The notes beneath the pieces are model-generated. The model was not told the origin of the DNA. It saw nothing but the letters and a program-made list of their open reading frames with translations, and did no database searches. The position numbers and the translations under genes are program-made. From assembly GCA_022824945.1 (NCBI GenBank), contig JAJDYX010000023.1, forward strand, positions 78,001 to 142,000: a DNA stretch of 64,000 bases, written 5' to 3'. This stretch comes from Candidatus Latescibacterota bacterium (GTDB taxonomy: Bacteria > Latescibacterota > UBA2968). Positions 18,156 to 27,925 of this stretch are shown here, piece after piece (within the stretch, counting starts at the first letter, position 1; the number at the start of each line of letters is the position of its first letter).

Positions 18156-19424
18156 ATGTACAAATATCTCATCCTGCTCTGCTTGATTGCCACGCCTGCC
18201 CTGGGGCAAATTGGGCATGAAATAGAAAATATTGAAGTGCGCGGCAATGAAAAAACCCGTGTTGAAATCATTCGCCAGGTCTTACCCATAAAAGTGGGAG
18301 ATAATCTGCGCGAGGGGGATATCGACCGCTGTCGCGTAGTCCTCGAGCGTCTGCTGCTTTTCCGAACTGCATATGTCAATGTTAAACCCGGTGCAGAAAA
18401 AGGCAAAGCCATTCTCGTAGTCTATGTGCAGGAAAAGCGTTTTGGTGACCTGGGTTTGAGTTTTGACTATTCCGAACTCGATGGCTTTGGTGCCTCTGCC
18501 AATGCACATTATGCCAACCTGCGTGGCGAAGGAAAATTAGTCGGCGTGGAATACGGTTTGGGAGAACGCTTCAAATATTGGGGATTTCACTACAGCGATC
18601 CGCTCTTTCTCAAAACCAATCAGGCATTTCACATTCAGGTAACAGGGTCTTCTGCAGACCGCGACATTTTTCGCAATCCCGACCCCGATATCAGGGGACG
18701 CTACGATCTCGAACGCATCGGATTTGCCATGGGTTTTGGTCAGCCTTCTCCCCTGCGTGCCTACCATTTCGTCTTAAAATACGCTTTTGAAGCCATACAA
18801 ATCGGCGATTTTCAACACCCTCCTATCCCCACGGGTGGTGGGATATTCGCCAATGAAATTAAAGCTGCCGTAGGGCGAGAAACTCTTTCCACACTTTCTT
18901 TTAACCTGTTCAAACAACCCGTGAGCGCGATCTGGGGGCAAGGTACGGATTTTAATGCCCGGCTTACACTGTCGTCCAAACTTCTGGGATCGGTATCAAA
19001 TTACATCAAACTTCGCACGGAACTCTATCGGCACCAGCAAATTATCTCAGGACACATCCTCTCGCTCGGCTTCAAAACAGGGGGTGTCTGGGGAAATCCA
19101 CCCTTTTACGAACGCTTTTATCTCGATGGGAATAATCAACTCAGAGGCATAGAACGCCGCGTTATAGGGCCAGAAGGTGGCACCCTATTTTTTGCGGCTG
19201 AAGCCCTATATGCCATCGATCTCAAAACCCTGGGGCGAGTATATGCCTTTGTCGAAAGTGGCGGTGTACATCGCTCTGTAAACGGCAGTGATCGGCGAGA
19301 TGCCGACTTTGCCTTTGGCGTAGGTTTGCTGCTCTTTAACCGCGTAGATATAAGCTTTGGAATCAGCACGGGAACACTCATCGTAAAATCACATCGTTTT
19401 GCCGGCGTCAAGATTGGTCTGTGA
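18156..19424 (+). CDS. BamA/TamA-like outer-membrane protein with POTRA domain
   Basis: An outer-membrane Omp85-type protein of 422 residues. The ATG at 18156 is chosen because MYKYLILLCLIATPALGQ is a proper signal peptide; upstream in-frame ATGs give no such sequence. One POTRA domain follows (IENIEVRGNEKTRVEIIRQV), then a C-terminal beta-barrel with alternating strands and FYLDGNNQLRGIERRVIGPE, which resembles the conserved RGY/RGF loop of the family. It is much shorter than BamA, with one rather than five POTRA domains. It lies 7 bp upstream of DUF4390 and is likely in one operon with the NtrY/NtrX pair. Confidence 0.82.
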   Translation: MYKYLILLCLIATPALGQIGHEIENIEVRGNEKTRVEIIRQVLPIKVGDNLREGDIDRCRVVLERLLLFRTAYVNVKPGAEKGKAILVVYVQEKRFGDLGLSFDYSELDGFGASANAHYANLRGEGKLVGVEYGLGERFKYWGFHYSDPLFLKTNQAFHIQVTGSSADRDIFRNPDPDIRGRYDLERIGFAMGFGQPSPLRAYHFVLKYAFEAIQIGDFQHPPIPTGGGIFANEIKAAVGRETLSTLSFNLFKQPVSAIWGQGTDFNARLTLSSKLLGSVSNYIKLRTELYRHQQIISGHILSLGFKTGGVWGNPPFYERFYLDGNNQLRGIERRVIGPEGGTLFFAAEALYAIDLKTLGRVYAFVESGGVHRSVNGSDRRDADFAFGVGLLLFNRVDISFGISTGTLIVKSHRFAGVKIGL

Positions 19425-19431
19425 GGACGAG

Positions 19432-20043
19432 ATGACCCGGTTCTTCATCATCCAGGCACTCACAGTTTGCACGCTTGCCAACGTGCAACCCGCACTTGCA
19501 CAACACATACCGCAAGACAGTCTTTATATTTTTGTGCAATCCGACACCCTGCGCCTCGATGCAACCATCGATTCTCTTTTTTCAAAACGAACTATTGACG
19601 CCATAGAATCGGGCATGACGACATCTATCGCCGTGCAATTCCGCCTGCGGACAGGCCGCGGAGATAATCTGGGACAAAGTAGCCTGCTCAGGCGTTTGGA
19701 ACACGACATATGGGAAGGGCAATATCGCCTCATCCGGCAATCCGCGCGACCAGACACGCAGATTACGTCTCATTTTGCAGACATTCGACATGCGTGTTCT
19801 GAACTTCGGGGAATTGTACTGGCTCAGCTTCCCTTTCCCGACGAGCCTATCACTTTGCAGATGCGGATAGACGTAAACCCGATCTCGCCCGAGCAACGAG
19901 AACGTACGCGACAATGGCTCAAGATAATCGAAAAAGGCAGCTTTCTCGAATTTTTCTTTTCTCTGGACAGATCTACATCTCCCGAATGGGTTGACCTGTT
20001 CAGATTTCGCCCCAGCGCACTCCCACACCTTCTTGATGAATAA
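19432..20043 (+). CDS. DUF4390 exported protein
   Basis: A 203-residue protein beginning with a hydrophobic export signal (MTRFFIIQALTVCTLANVQP). The rest follows the DUF4390 pattern: LDATIDSLFSKRTIDAIESG, TTSIAVQFRLRTGRG, LRRLEHDIWEGQYRL, and a PISPEQRERTRQWL end. The family function is unknown. It often precedes NtrY-type kinases, as it does here, so it may be a periplasmic partner of the sensor. GAGG lies before the ATG. Confidence 0.8.
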   Translation: MTRFFIIQALTVCTLANVQPALAQHIPQDSLYIFVQSDTLRLDATIDSLFSKRTIDAIESGMTTSIAVQFRLRTGRGDNLGQSSLLRRLEHDIWEGQYRLIRQSARPDTQITSHFADIRHACSELRGIVLAQLPFPDEPITLQMRIDVNPISPEQRERTRQWLKIIEKGSFLEFFFSLDRSTSPEWVDLFRFRPSALPHLLDE

Positions 20044-20064
20044 ATACTGCCAGGAGACACTACC

Positions 20065-21513
20065 ATGAGATCTATTCCCTTGCGCTGGCGCATCATCGCC
20101 TCCCTGATTGGTCTGGCATTGGGCACGACGCTCATACTCGCGCTGCTCGCGCGACACTTTTTGGCACTGAGTCTTCAAACGCAAACCAACGTCAATCTCG
20201 AAATGGGCAGTGCGCTGACCAGTGCGCTTTCTTTGGCAAAAGAGAACTACGACGCAAAAAAACGGCAACTTCAGGATATTGGGCAGCTTTTGTCTGCACC
20301 ACCTCACCGCGACCTCAATGCCTTACACACCGCATTTGCAAATGCCGGGCTCGACAACCTGACCTTGAGTATTTCTCCTATCGGGCAAATCGACACAGAT
20401 ATTTCTCAAGGTCCCGTAGTTTCCAAAGTAGAAAACGACCGACTTCAACTGGTACTCGCACTTCCCGATTCGCAACGGGCACTGACTGCCCTGCTTTCAC
20501 TCGAGGCGCTCATCGATGTTAGAAATGCCGTACATACGTACAAGCATATTGAAATGGCAGAAGACGATCTGAGCGCTGCTTTTCTGCTCGCCTTTTTCGT
20601 GGCAGCAGCAGGTGTTGTTCTCCTGGCATCTGTGATTGGCGTTCGCATCGGTTTTGGGATCACGCGCCCGCTTAACGCACTACTTAAAGGCACGCGAGAA
20701 ATGGGACGCGATAACCTGCAATACCGCATCCCCAAAGGCAGAGATGACGAAATTGGCTTACTTATCGAATCCTTTAACCAGATGGCGCAAGACCTTGTAG
20801 AAAACAGGCGCAAACGACTCGAAGCCGAGCAAATTGCAGCCTGGCGCGAAATAGCGCGGCGTCTGGCTCACGAAATCAAAAATCCGTTAACACCCATTCA
20901 ACTTGCAGTGCAACAAATGCGCGATAAATATTCTGGCAATGACCCCGCGTATCAACAATTTGTAACTAACTGCACGGAAATCGTTACCGAAGAAGTCGAA
21001 AATCTCAGATCTCTGGTTCAAGAATTTGCCAACTTTGCCCGCATGCCATCTCTCTCCCTATCTCCCAGCGATCTCAATGAGTGTGTACACAATGTCGTTC
21101 GCCTCTACCCAGATGCTCGCATTCATCTCAACCTGGAGGAAAATCAGCCTGCGCTCGAACTCGATGTCGAGCAGATGCGCCGGGTGCTAATTAATCTTAT
21201 AGAAAATGGCCTTGACGCCTCTGGCAAAAACGGCCAAATCGAGATACGCACGTGTACTTCTGATGACACGGCCATAATTTCCGTAATTGACAGCGGGCCG
21301 GGTGTGCCCTTAAAAGATCGCGCGCGTATCTTCCAACCTTATGTTTCGACAAAAGAAAGCGGTATGGGCCTGGGCCTTGCCGTAGTACACAACATCATTG
21401 AAGATCACGGAGGACACATCTCGGTCAAAGATGCCCCTACGGGGGGCGCGCAATTCGATCTTCAACTTCCCATTCCCAACCGAGCGAAAGCGCAACCGGA
21501 GGAACAGCGATGA
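20065..21513 (+). CDS. NtrY-like sensor histidine kinase
   Basis: A membrane histidine kinase of 482 residues. Two membrane helices (about residues 10-30 and 172-198) bound a periplasmic sensor segment. A HAMP linker (ITRPLNALLKGTREM) follows. The phospho-acceptor is His 269 in RLAHEIKNPLTPIQL, the form typical of the NtrY/AtoS type. The ATPase domain shows LINLIENGLDAS (N box), DSGPGVPLKDR (G1) and GMGLGLAVVHNI (G2). AGGAG precedes the ATG. The stop overlaps the regulator start as ATGA, so the two are translationally coupled. Confidence 0.93.
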   Translation: MRSIPLRWRIIASLIGLALGTTLILALLARHFLALSLQTQTNVNLEMGSALTSALSLAKENYDAKKRQLQDIGQLLSAPPHRDLNALHTAFANAGLDNLTLSISPIGQIDTDISQGPVVSKVENDRLQLVLALPDSQRALTALLSLEALIDVRNAVHTYKHIEMAEDDLSAAFLLAFFVAAAGVVLLASVIGVRIGFGITRPLNALLKGTREMGRDNLQYRIPKGRDDEIGLLIESFNQMAQDLVENRRKRLEAEQIAAWREIARRLAHEIKNPLTPIQLAVQQMRDKYSGNDPAYQQFVTNCTEIVTEEVENLRSLVQEFANFARMPSLSLSPSDLNECVHNVVRLYPDARIHLNLEENQPALELDVEQMRRVLINLIENGLDASGKNGQIEIRTCTSDDTAIISVIDSGPGVPLKDRARIFQPYVSTKESGMGLGLAVVHNIIEDHGGHISVKDAPTGGAQFDLQLPIPNRAKAQPEEQR

Positions 21514-22871
21514 GCCAAAACATTCTCATTATTGACGACGAAAGAAATATCCGTCGAACCTTAGACATGATCCTATCGGGTGAAGGCTATCAGGTCTTTA
21601 CATGTGCCTCAGCACAAGCGGGTCTCGACACACTAAAAAAAGAACGCATTCACCTGGTCTTGCTCGACATTGTTATGCCAGAAATCAGCGGCCTCGACCT
21701 GTTGCCCAAACTCCTTGAAGTGCGTCCCAATCTGGCAGTCATCATGATTTCGGGACACGGCAATGTGCAAAACGCCGTTCTCGCCATCAAACGAGGAGCT
21801 TATGATTTCATGGAAAAACCCCTCGATCGCGACAAAGTGCTCATGGCGATTTCTCGCGCCCTTCAAACTCGGAAACTCGCCGCGGAAAACCGCCACCTCA
21901 AACAACAAATTGAGGGACGCTATGAAATGGTGGGACAAAGTCCTGTCCTGGCAGAAATTCGCAACCAAATCGCGCGCGTTGCCCCCACCAATGGGCGTGT
22001 CCTCATCCTTGGAGAAAGCGGCACAGGTAAAGAACTCGTTGCCCGTGCTGTTCACAAAATGAGTCACAGAGCGAACAATCCCTTTATCAAAGTAAACTGT
22101 GCTGCCATTCCCGAAGAACTCATTGAAAGCGAATTGTTTGGTAGTGATCGAGGCGCATTTACCGGCGCAGTCAGAACGCGCGATGGCAAATTCCTCCAGG
22201 CTGATGGTGGGACGTTATTTCTCGATGAAATTGGCGACATGAGCCTGGCGGTACAGGCCAAGGTTTTGCGCGCGCTCGAACAGGGTGAATTTGAACGGGT
22301 AGGCGGTGCCAAAACCTTTCGGGTAGATGTGCGCGTCATCGCAGCGACAAACAAAAACTTGCACGCCGAAGTCGAGCAGGGCAAATTTCGAGAAGACCTC
22401 TACTTTCGCCTGAATGTGGTACCATTGACAGCGCCGCCCTTGCGGGAGCGCCGCGAAGACATCCCCGCGCTGGCCGAACACTTCCTCAAAGCCTATGCCG
22501 AAGAAAATGGGTTTTTACCCAAAGCACTATCGGCAGAAGCGCGGGACCTGCTCTTGCAATACGACTGGCCCGGCAACATCCGCGAACTGAAAAACCTGGT
22601 TGAACGCCTCTCAATTATGGTTTCAGGAGACACCATATACCCTGAAGATTTGCCCACTTTAGATGGTATGTCCATTCCAAAACAACCCGGTTCTTTCCCG
22701 GATCTCGGCGCGGGAAAAACACTTCGCCAGGTGCGCGAGGCTGTTGAGCGGCACTACATTGCCGAAGCACTGGAGCGCCACAAAGGCAATGTCACACGCG
22801 CATCCACTGCCCTGGGCATCGAACGCACCAACTTGCACAAAAAAATAAAACAATACGACCTCGAAAGATGA
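21510..22871 (+). CDS. NtrC/NtrX-type sigma-54 response regulator
   Basis: A three-domain regulator of 453 residues. The receiver has Asp 53 as phosphorylation site (LLDIVMPE) and the KP lysine in MEKPLD. The AAA+ domain has GESGTGKE (168-175), the sigma-54-contacting GAFTGA loop (215-220), [12 protein letters not shown] and [12 protein letters not shown]. The C-terminus is a Fis-type helix-turn-helix ([20 protein letters not shown]). It should activate sigma-54 promoters on a signal from the kinase encoded just upstream. No Rho-independent stop suited to the plus strand follows. Confidence 0.95.
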   Translation: MSQNILIIDDERNIRRTLDMILSGEGYQVFTCASAQAGLDTLKKERIHLVLLDIVMPEISGLDLLPKLLEVRPNLAVIMISGHGNVQNAVLAIKRGAYDFMEKPLDRDKVLMAISRALQTRKLAAENRHLKQQIEGRYEMVGQSPVLAEIRNQIARVAPTNGRVLILGESGTGKELVARAVHKMSHRANNPFIKVNCAAIPEELIESELFGSDRGAFTGAVRTRDGKFLQADGGTLFLDEIGDMSLAVQAKVLRALEQGEFERVGGAKTFRVDVRVIAATNKNLHAEVEQGKFREDLYFRLNVVPLTAPPLRERREDIPALAEHFLKAYAEENGFLPKALSAEARDLLLQYDWPGNIRELKNLVERLSIMVSGDTIYPEDLPTLDGMSIPKQPGSFPDLGAGKTLRQVREAVERHYIAEALERHKGNVTRASTALGIERTNLHKKIKQYDLER

Positions 22872-22885
22872 GCGCATATTTACGC

Positions 22886-22914
22886 AAAAAAAAGCGCGGA
22901 AATGAATTCCGCGC
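22886..22914 (-). terminator. Terminator after metK
   Basis: A 9-bp stem (AGCGCGGAA at 22893-22901 with TTCCGCGCT at 22906-22914) is followed on the minus strand by eight T's opposite 22886-22893. It lies 31 bp beyond the metK stop. On the plus strand the stem is followed by A's only, so it serves metK rather than the regulator gene. Confidence 0.85.
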
Positions 22915-22945
22915 TAAAAAAATTGACAAGATGATATTGAAAATA

Positions 22946-24100
22946 TTACAGCCCAGCGGCTTTTTTTATGACATCGGCTTTACTCGTCTGCTCCCATGTA
23001 AATTCTCCGCGCCCAAAATGACCATACGCAGCTGTAGAACGATACATGGGCCTGGTCAACTCGAGTGCTGCAATAATGCCCAATGGCGTCAGATCAAAGT
23101 GATTCTTAATCAAAGCGACGATTTTTGATTCTTCAATTTTGCCCGTGCCAAACGTATCTACGGCGACCGAAACGGGTTTTGCCACCCCAATAGCGTAAGC
23201 CAGTTGCACTTCACATCGAGATGCCAGGCCCGCAGCAACGACATTTTTGGCGACCCAGCGCGCCGCATAATGCCCGCTGCGATCCACTTTGGTCGGATCC
23301 TTGCCTGAAAACGCCCCACCACCATGACGCCCCATCCCACCGTACGTATCCACAATAATTTTTCTTCCAGTCAATCCACAATCGCCGTGTGGCCCACCCA
23401 CCACAAATTTGCCGGTTGGGTTGACGTGATAAATCGTATCTCCATCCAAAAGATGCGTAGGCACCACCTCGCGGATCACTTTCTCTTTTACATCCCTTAC
23501 AATCTGCTCGTGCGATACATCTTCATCGTGCTGTGTCGAAACCACCACTGTGTGCGCGCGAGCCGGTCCGTCCCCGTCGTATTCCACCGTCACCTGTGCT
23601 TTGCTATCGGGACGCAAATACGAAAGCCCTTTATCTTTCCGAATTTGCGCGAGTTCTGCCACCAATTTGTGAGACAGGATAATGGGTAACGGCATCAATT
23701 CTGGTGTTTCTCGACACGCATATCCAAACATCATCCCCTGATCCCCCGCTCCCTGCTCGGTGTGCAATCCTTCCCCCGCTGTTACCCCCTGCGAAATATC
23801 GGGCGATTGCTGGTCTAATTTCACCATGATCTCACAGCTCTTATAATCAAATCCATAGCTCGAATCCGTATAGCCAATATCTTTAATCACGCCGCGCACC
23901 AGCGACTGAAAATCCACGCTGGCCTCGCTCGTCACTTCCCCTGCGACCACTACAAGCCCGGTTGTCACCAGCGTTTCGCAAGCCACCCTCGATTTGGGAT
24001 CTTGCTCCAACATAGCATCGAGTACAGCATCCGAAATTTGATCTGCCAACTTATCCGGATGCCCTTCGGAAACCGATTCCGACGTAAACAAACGACCCAT
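22946..24100 (-). CDS. metK: S-adenosylmethionine synthase
   Basis: Makes S-adenosylmethionine from methionine and ATP. At 384 residues it is standard length. GHPDK (14-18), DQSPDI-type [23 protein letters not shown] and [16 protein letters not shown] are the textbook active-site motifs. TAGGAG lies before the ATG. It is the last gene of the leftward PTS group, 21 bp after ptsI, and is closed by a strong hairpin. Confidence 0.97.
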   Translation of the reverse strand: MGRLFTSESVSEGHPDKLADQISDAVLDAMLEQDPKSRVACETLVTTGLVVVAGEVTSEASVDFQSLVRGVIKDIGYTDSSYGFDYKSCEIMVKLDQQSPDISQGVTAGEGLHTEQGAGDQGMMFGYACRETPELMPLPIILSHKLVAELAQIRKDKGLSYLRPDSKAQVTVEYDGDGPARAHTVVVSTQHDEDVSHEQIVRDVKEKVIREVVPTHLLDGDTIYHVNPTGKFVVGGPHGDCGLTGRKIIVDTYGGMGRHGGGAFSGKDPTKVDRSGHYAARWVAKNVVAAGLASRCEVQLAYAIGVAKPVSVAVDTFGTGKIEESKIVALIKNHFDLTPLGIIAALELTRPMYRSTAAYGHFGRGEFTWEQTSKADVIKKAAGL

Positions 24101-24121
24101 AAAGCCTGCTCCTATAAATAA

Positions 24122-25906
24122 TTACAATAATGACAATCTCATTTGCAATGTAGTCTCACCACTTTCCCCGCCGACGAACGTCTCGTAATCCTCATCGGAT
24201 AAAGTGGCGTTTACACGCGCCCGAATATCTGCGATCTCCTGCATATTGAGCACATCTTCGCCAAGTGCCTGAAGCTGATTAAAGGATGTATTGCGAATTG
24301 CGCGTTTGACCTCGGGCAATGCCGAAGGCGTCATCGACAGCTTATCAACCCCCAGGCCCACCAGCAACAATCCGGAATGCGGATCTCCCGCCATCTCACC
24401 GCAAACAGTCACCGGTATATTTTGTGCATGCGCTGCATCGACCACGCTCTTGATCAATCGCAAGACCGCGGGATGAAACGGATCGAATAAATACGAGACG
24501 AGATCATTGCCGCGATCAACTGCAAGCGTGTATTGGATCAGATCATTGGTGCCAATACTAAAAAAATCGACTTCCCGCGCCAATTGATCGGCTATCAGCG
24601 CTGCAGAAGGGACTTCGATCATGACCCCAACGGGACACTGAGGGGCAAAAGACACACCTTCTCGCGTCAATTCTTCGCGCACATCATCGAGCACGGCAAG
24701 AGCCTCACGCAATTCGTCAATCCCCGAAATCAGGGGCAACATCAACTTCACATTACCAACAGTGCTCGCTTTTAAGATCGCCCGAAGCTGTACTTTAAAA
24801 AGATCGCGGTGCCTCAGCGTCAGTCGGATGGAACGCAACCCCAAAAAGGGATTCATTTCTGTCTGTGTATTGAGCACATGCGACATTTTATCGCCCCCCA
24901 GGTCCAGAGTGCGAATCACGAGGGGATGTGGCGCAATACGCCTGGCCATTTGCGAATAGGCAGCAACCTGTGAGGCCTCATCGGGCAAAATATCGCTGGA
25001 GAGATAGAGATATTCCGTGCGGTACAACCCAACGCCCTCAGCACCGTAGTCCATCGCAGAATGCACCTCGCTGGGCAATTCCACATTGGCCTGTAACGCG
25101 ACCCGAACACCGTCCTCAGTCTGGGCGGGCAAATCTCGGGAATCGACCAACCCGGCCTTTCGCTTTCTCAATCTTTCGGCCAGGCCTCGATACTGTGCGA
25201 GTGTTTTATCATCCGGGTTGAGAATAAAATCTCCGCGCTGACCATCTACTATCGCGATATCGCCTGTACGTGCATCAGATAGTGCGTTGGCAACGCTGAC
25301 AACAGCGGGAATCTCTAACCCGCGCGCCAGAATAATCGCGTGGGACGTGGGACCACCGACCTCTGTCACAAGCCCCAAAACCCGGTCGGGTTGCAGGTGC
25401 GCCATATCGTCGGGCATCAAATCGCGTGCAACGACAATTGATTTGTCGGGCAATCGATCTAACCCGGCTTTTTCCCAATTCCCCAACTTGGCCAATACTC
25501 GCTTTGCAATGCCCAATAAATCGGCACCGCGTTCTCTCAAATAATCATCTTGAAACGCTTCAAATTGACGACGCAAATTCTGGAAAGTCGTCCAGAAAGC
25601 GTATTCAGCATTATATTTTTCTATATGTGGATATGTAAGCTCGAGAAGCATGGGGTCTTGCAACATGAGTAGATGAGCGTCGAATATCTGCGCGTGCTCT
25701 TTGCCCAGTATATCCTCGACATGCGCCCGCGTGGCCGCGAAATCCTCAGACACGGCTCTGATCGCCTCTTCCAATCTCGCTTTCTCTACGGGAATATCGC
25801 TGGGATCTATCCGGCGTTGATCCACGGGAAACTCTTCCGGATCGTACAAATACACCGGTGCAATCGCAATGCCCGGAGACGCTTGTATGCCTTTGAGATA
25901 TTTCAT
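24122..25906 (-). CDS. ptsI: PTS enzyme I (phosphoenolpyruvate-protein phosphotransferase)
   Basis: Takes phosphate from phosphoenolpyruvate onto a histidine and passes it to HPr. The 594 residues hold the N-terminal HPr-binding and swivelling domain, with the active histidine in GGPTSHAIILARGLEIP, and the C-terminal PEP barrel, with GVGLYRTEYL, NPFLGLRSIRL and CGEMAGDPHSG. The gene starts four bases after the HPr stop. No sugar-specific enzyme II gene is in the window. Confidence 0.96.
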   Translation of the reverse strand: MKYLKGIQASPGIAIAPVYLYDPEEFPVDQRRIDPSDIPVEKARLEEAIRAVSEDFAATRAHVEDILGKEHAQIFDAHLLMLQDPMLLELTYPHIEKYNAEYAFWTTFQNLRRQFEAFQDDYLRERGADLLGIAKRVLAKLGNWEKAGLDRLPDKSIVVARDLMPDDMAHLQPDRVLGLVTEVGGPTSHAIILARGLEIPAVVSVANALSDARTGDIAIVDGQRGDFILNPDDKTLAQYRGLAERLRKRKAGLVDSRDLPAQTEDGVRVALQANVELPSEVHSAMDYGAEGVGLYRTEYLYLSSDILPDEASQVAAYSQMARRIAPHPLVIRTLDLGGDKMSHVLNTQTEMNPFLGLRSIRLTLRHRDLFKVQLRAILKASTVGNVKLMLPLISGIDELREALAVLDDVREELTREGVSFAPQCPVGVMIEVPSAALIADQLAREVDFFSIGTNDLIQYTLAVDRGNDLVSYLFDPFHPAVLRLIKSVVDAAHAQNIPVTVCGEMAGDPHSGLLLVGLGVDKLSMTPSALPEVKRAIRNTSFNQLQALGEDVLNMQEIADIRARVNATLSDEDYETFVGGESGETTLQMRLSLL

Positions 25907-25909
25907 AGC

Positions 25910-26182
25910 TCAGTCAAATTTTGATTCAATCATTTCGACGATATGATCCAGTGCATTGCATGCATCTTCACCTTCGACCCGCACCGTGATCACAGAACCC
26001 ACTTCCGCAGCCAACATCATCACACCCATAATACTCTTGCCATTAATTGCCAGACCATCTTTTTCCAGTGTAATTTCAGAAGTAAACTTAGCCGCTGCCT
26101 GTACCAGCAAAGCCGCGGGTCTCGCGTGAATACCCAGTTTATTTTTTACCGTAGCCCGTTGTTCCAGCATCGTGTGTATCAT
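25910..26182 (-). CDS. ptsH: Phosphocarrier protein HPr
   Basis: A 90-residue phosphocarrier. The active histidine is residue 19 in GIHARPAA. The regulatory serine region reads INGKSIMGVMML, with Ser 50 in the place of Ser46 of Gram-positive HPr, so kinase control is possible. The start may be four codons later, at MLEQRATVKN. It directly precedes ptsI and follows the PfkB kinase gene by 23 bp. Confidence 0.94.
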   Translation of the reverse strand: MIHTMLEQRATVKNKLGIHARPAALLVQAAAKFTSEITLEKDGLAINGKSIMGVMMLAAEVGSVITVRVEGEDACNALDHIVEMIESKFD

Positions 26183-26205
26183 CCATAATCAGAAACATTT
26201 GAAAT

Positions 26206-27096
26206 TCAATCTTCGGCAATCAGTTGCAAGACCTGTTCTTCTCCGTGAATATGTCCTGCTCCACCGGCCCTGGCACATGTTAATGCAGCACTTCCACTGG
26301 CAAATTGCACACTACGCGTCAGCGTCCATCCCTGCAAATACCCGTAAATAAGGCCAGCTCGAAAGGCATCTCCCGCTCCTGTTGTATCGAGCGCAGTGAC
26401 CTGGTATGCGGGCTGTTCAAAACTATTGCCATTTTCCTGAAAAACCTGACATCCCTGTTTTCCCCTGGTAATCACCACGGTTTCTATACCGGCCTTCAAA
26501 AGCCCAACCGCCACATCCGAGGGCATGCCCATTCTGTGTCTGCGCATAAAACCGTCAGAATTGATCACCACATCACAAAATTTTGCAAGCGGGTGATCTG
26601 GCGTCAGTTCAATAGCAAATACCGTCACATCACAAGCCCGCGCAAGTTTAGCTGCTCGGATTGCATTTTCTCCCAAAAAGGGATCGACAGACAACAGGGC
26701 AACACCATCGAGATCCGCCTCGGTCAGTGGCCTGCTACGCACATCGGGAAAATGTCCACAAATCGTTCGACCTCCATTGACATCGGACAGGATAACGGCA
26801 TGCCCGGTGCGAACGCTGGGATCTATATCGAGCCTGCGGATATCTACGTCAAATTGACGCATCGCACGCAAAAAAAGTACACCTCTGCGATCGTCTCCCA
26901 ATGCACACCCCATCAACCGCACATCGACCCCTAATCCACTCAATGTCACCGCCGTATTGGTCGCTTCTCCACCGACAAATTCTTCGTCGCGAAACGCGCG
27001 CGTGTGTCCATTGCGCTCGGGAAACCAGGCCACTTGCACGATTTGATCGATCCCCAGTACACCGTAACACAACACTGCGCCAGATGAAATAGCCAT
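26206..27096 (-). CDS. PfkB-family carbohydrate kinase
   Basis: A ribokinase-type sugar kinase of 296 residues. GGEATNTAVTLSGLG is the N-terminal substrate motif, and ALDTTGAGDAFRAGLIYG carries the catalytic aspartate and anion hole. I start it at the ATG at 27096 because the longer frame would begin inside the terminator hairpin at 27113-27136. The ribosome site is weak. The substrate is unknown. It is followed by HPr and enzyme I, so sugar phosphorylation genes are clustered. Confidence 0.9.
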   Translation of the reverse strand: MAISSGAVLCYGVLGIDQIVQVAWFPERNGHTRAFRDEEFVGGEATNTAVTLSGLGVDVRLMGCALGDDRRGVLFLRAMRQFDVDIRRLDIDPSVRTGHAVILSDVNGGRTICGHFPDVRSRPLTEADLDGVALLSVDPFLGENAIRAAKLARACDVTVFAIELTPDHPLAKFCDVVINSDGFMRRHRMGMPSDVAVGLLKAGIETVVITRGKQGCQVFQENGNSFEQPAYQVTALDTTGAGDAFRAGLIYGYLQGWTLTRSVQFASGSAALTCARAGGAGHIHGEEQVLQLIAED

Positions 27097-27112
27097 AACA
27101 ATACGCTCGCAT

Positions 27113-27136
27113 AAAAAAACCGTCCGCAAAGACGGT
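27113..27136 (-). terminator. Terminator between GGGP synthase and PfkB kinase
   Basis: ACCGTC (27119-27124) pairs with GACGGT (27131-27136). On the minus strand a seven-base T-run follows directly. It lies 31 bp after the GGGP synthase stop and 16 bp before the PfkB start, so the PfkB-HPr-EI-metK genes may depend on readthrough or on a promoter hidden in this short gap. Confidence 0.75.
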
Positions 27137-27167
27137 AACGACATCTCCAATTGTGGAAAAAATGGAC

Positions 27168-27917
27168 TCAGTCGAGACAGTGAATAGCAGAGGCAAATGC
27201 GCCAATCAGCGCGGCATCCCAGCCCGTTTCTTCAAAAATGCTACCAACCACCACAAAAGCTGCGCCCAATGCGACCCGTTTTGCCGCAGCTTTGGGATCG
27301 CGAATGCCACCGCCGACAATTATTGGGATTGACACATAGCCACAGACAGCCTGCACTATTTCTTCGGGTACCATCAACTCTGGCCCGCTACCGGCATCCA
27401 GGTACACGCATTGCATACCCAAATACTCGGCGGCAAGAGCGTGCGCCATTGCAATCTCGGGTTTGTCGCGCGGCAAGGGACGTGTGTTGCTCACGTATTC
27501 AGCTGTGGTTAGCTGCCCGGTATCCACGAGCGCGTAGCCAGTTGCAATGGCCTCTAAGCCGTGAGCTTTCAAAATTGGCGCGGCCTTGACTTGTTGCCCA
27601 ATCAGCAATTCGGGATTGCGTCCACTGATAAGCGACAAAAACATAATCGCATCGGCAGCCGCTGATATCTGGTTGGTATCGCCGGGAAATATAATCACCG
27701 GAATATCTACAGCGCGTACGACCTCGCGTACCATGCGATCAAAATTGGTGGATAACAAAAAACTGCCGCCAATCAAAATGGCGTCCGCCCCCTGCGCTTC
27801 ACAAATAGAGGCCGTGCGTCCCAGATCTTTTTTGTCGAGCCTGTCGGGATCCAGATAGGGCAAAAACCCCGCCCCGCGGCGATTGCGAATAGCCACCAAC
27901 TGTTCGAATATCGACAT
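27168..27917 (-). CDS. Geranylgeranylglyceryl-phosphate synthase family (GGGPS/PcrB)
   Basis: A 249-residue TIM barrel that joins an isoprenyl diphosphate to sn-glycerol-1-phosphate, the first ether-lipid step in archaea. Family marks are FLPYLDPD at the N-terminus, AILIGGS, PGDTNQIS with ADAIMFLSLISGRN, then YLDAGSGPELMVPEEIV and VGGGIRDPKAA for the phosphate. The length and the YLDAGSG motif suit the larger group II enzymes also found in Bacteroidetes. It sits 8 bp after alaS. The isoprenoid chain length and the real product are unknown; no other ether-lipid gene is visible here. Confidence 0.88.
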   Translation of the reverse strand: MSIFEQLVAIRNRRGAGFLPYLDPDRLDKKDLGRTASICEAQGADAILIGGSFLLSTNFDRMVREVVRAVDIPVIIFPGDTNQISAAADAIMFLSLISGRNPELLIGQQVKAAPILKAHGLEAIATGYALVDTGQLTTAEYVSNTRPLPRDKPEIAMAHALAAEYLGMQCVYLDAGSGPELMVPEEIVQAVCGYVSIPIIVGGGIRDPKAAAKRVALGAAFVVVGSIFEETGWDAALIGAFASAIHCLD

Positions 27918-27925
27918 TGAGGCAC

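Noticed and set aside
26206..27150. The longer PfkB frame starting at 27150
   Set aside because: Its extra 18 codons would run through a Rho-independent terminator; the ATG at 27096 gives the normal family start.
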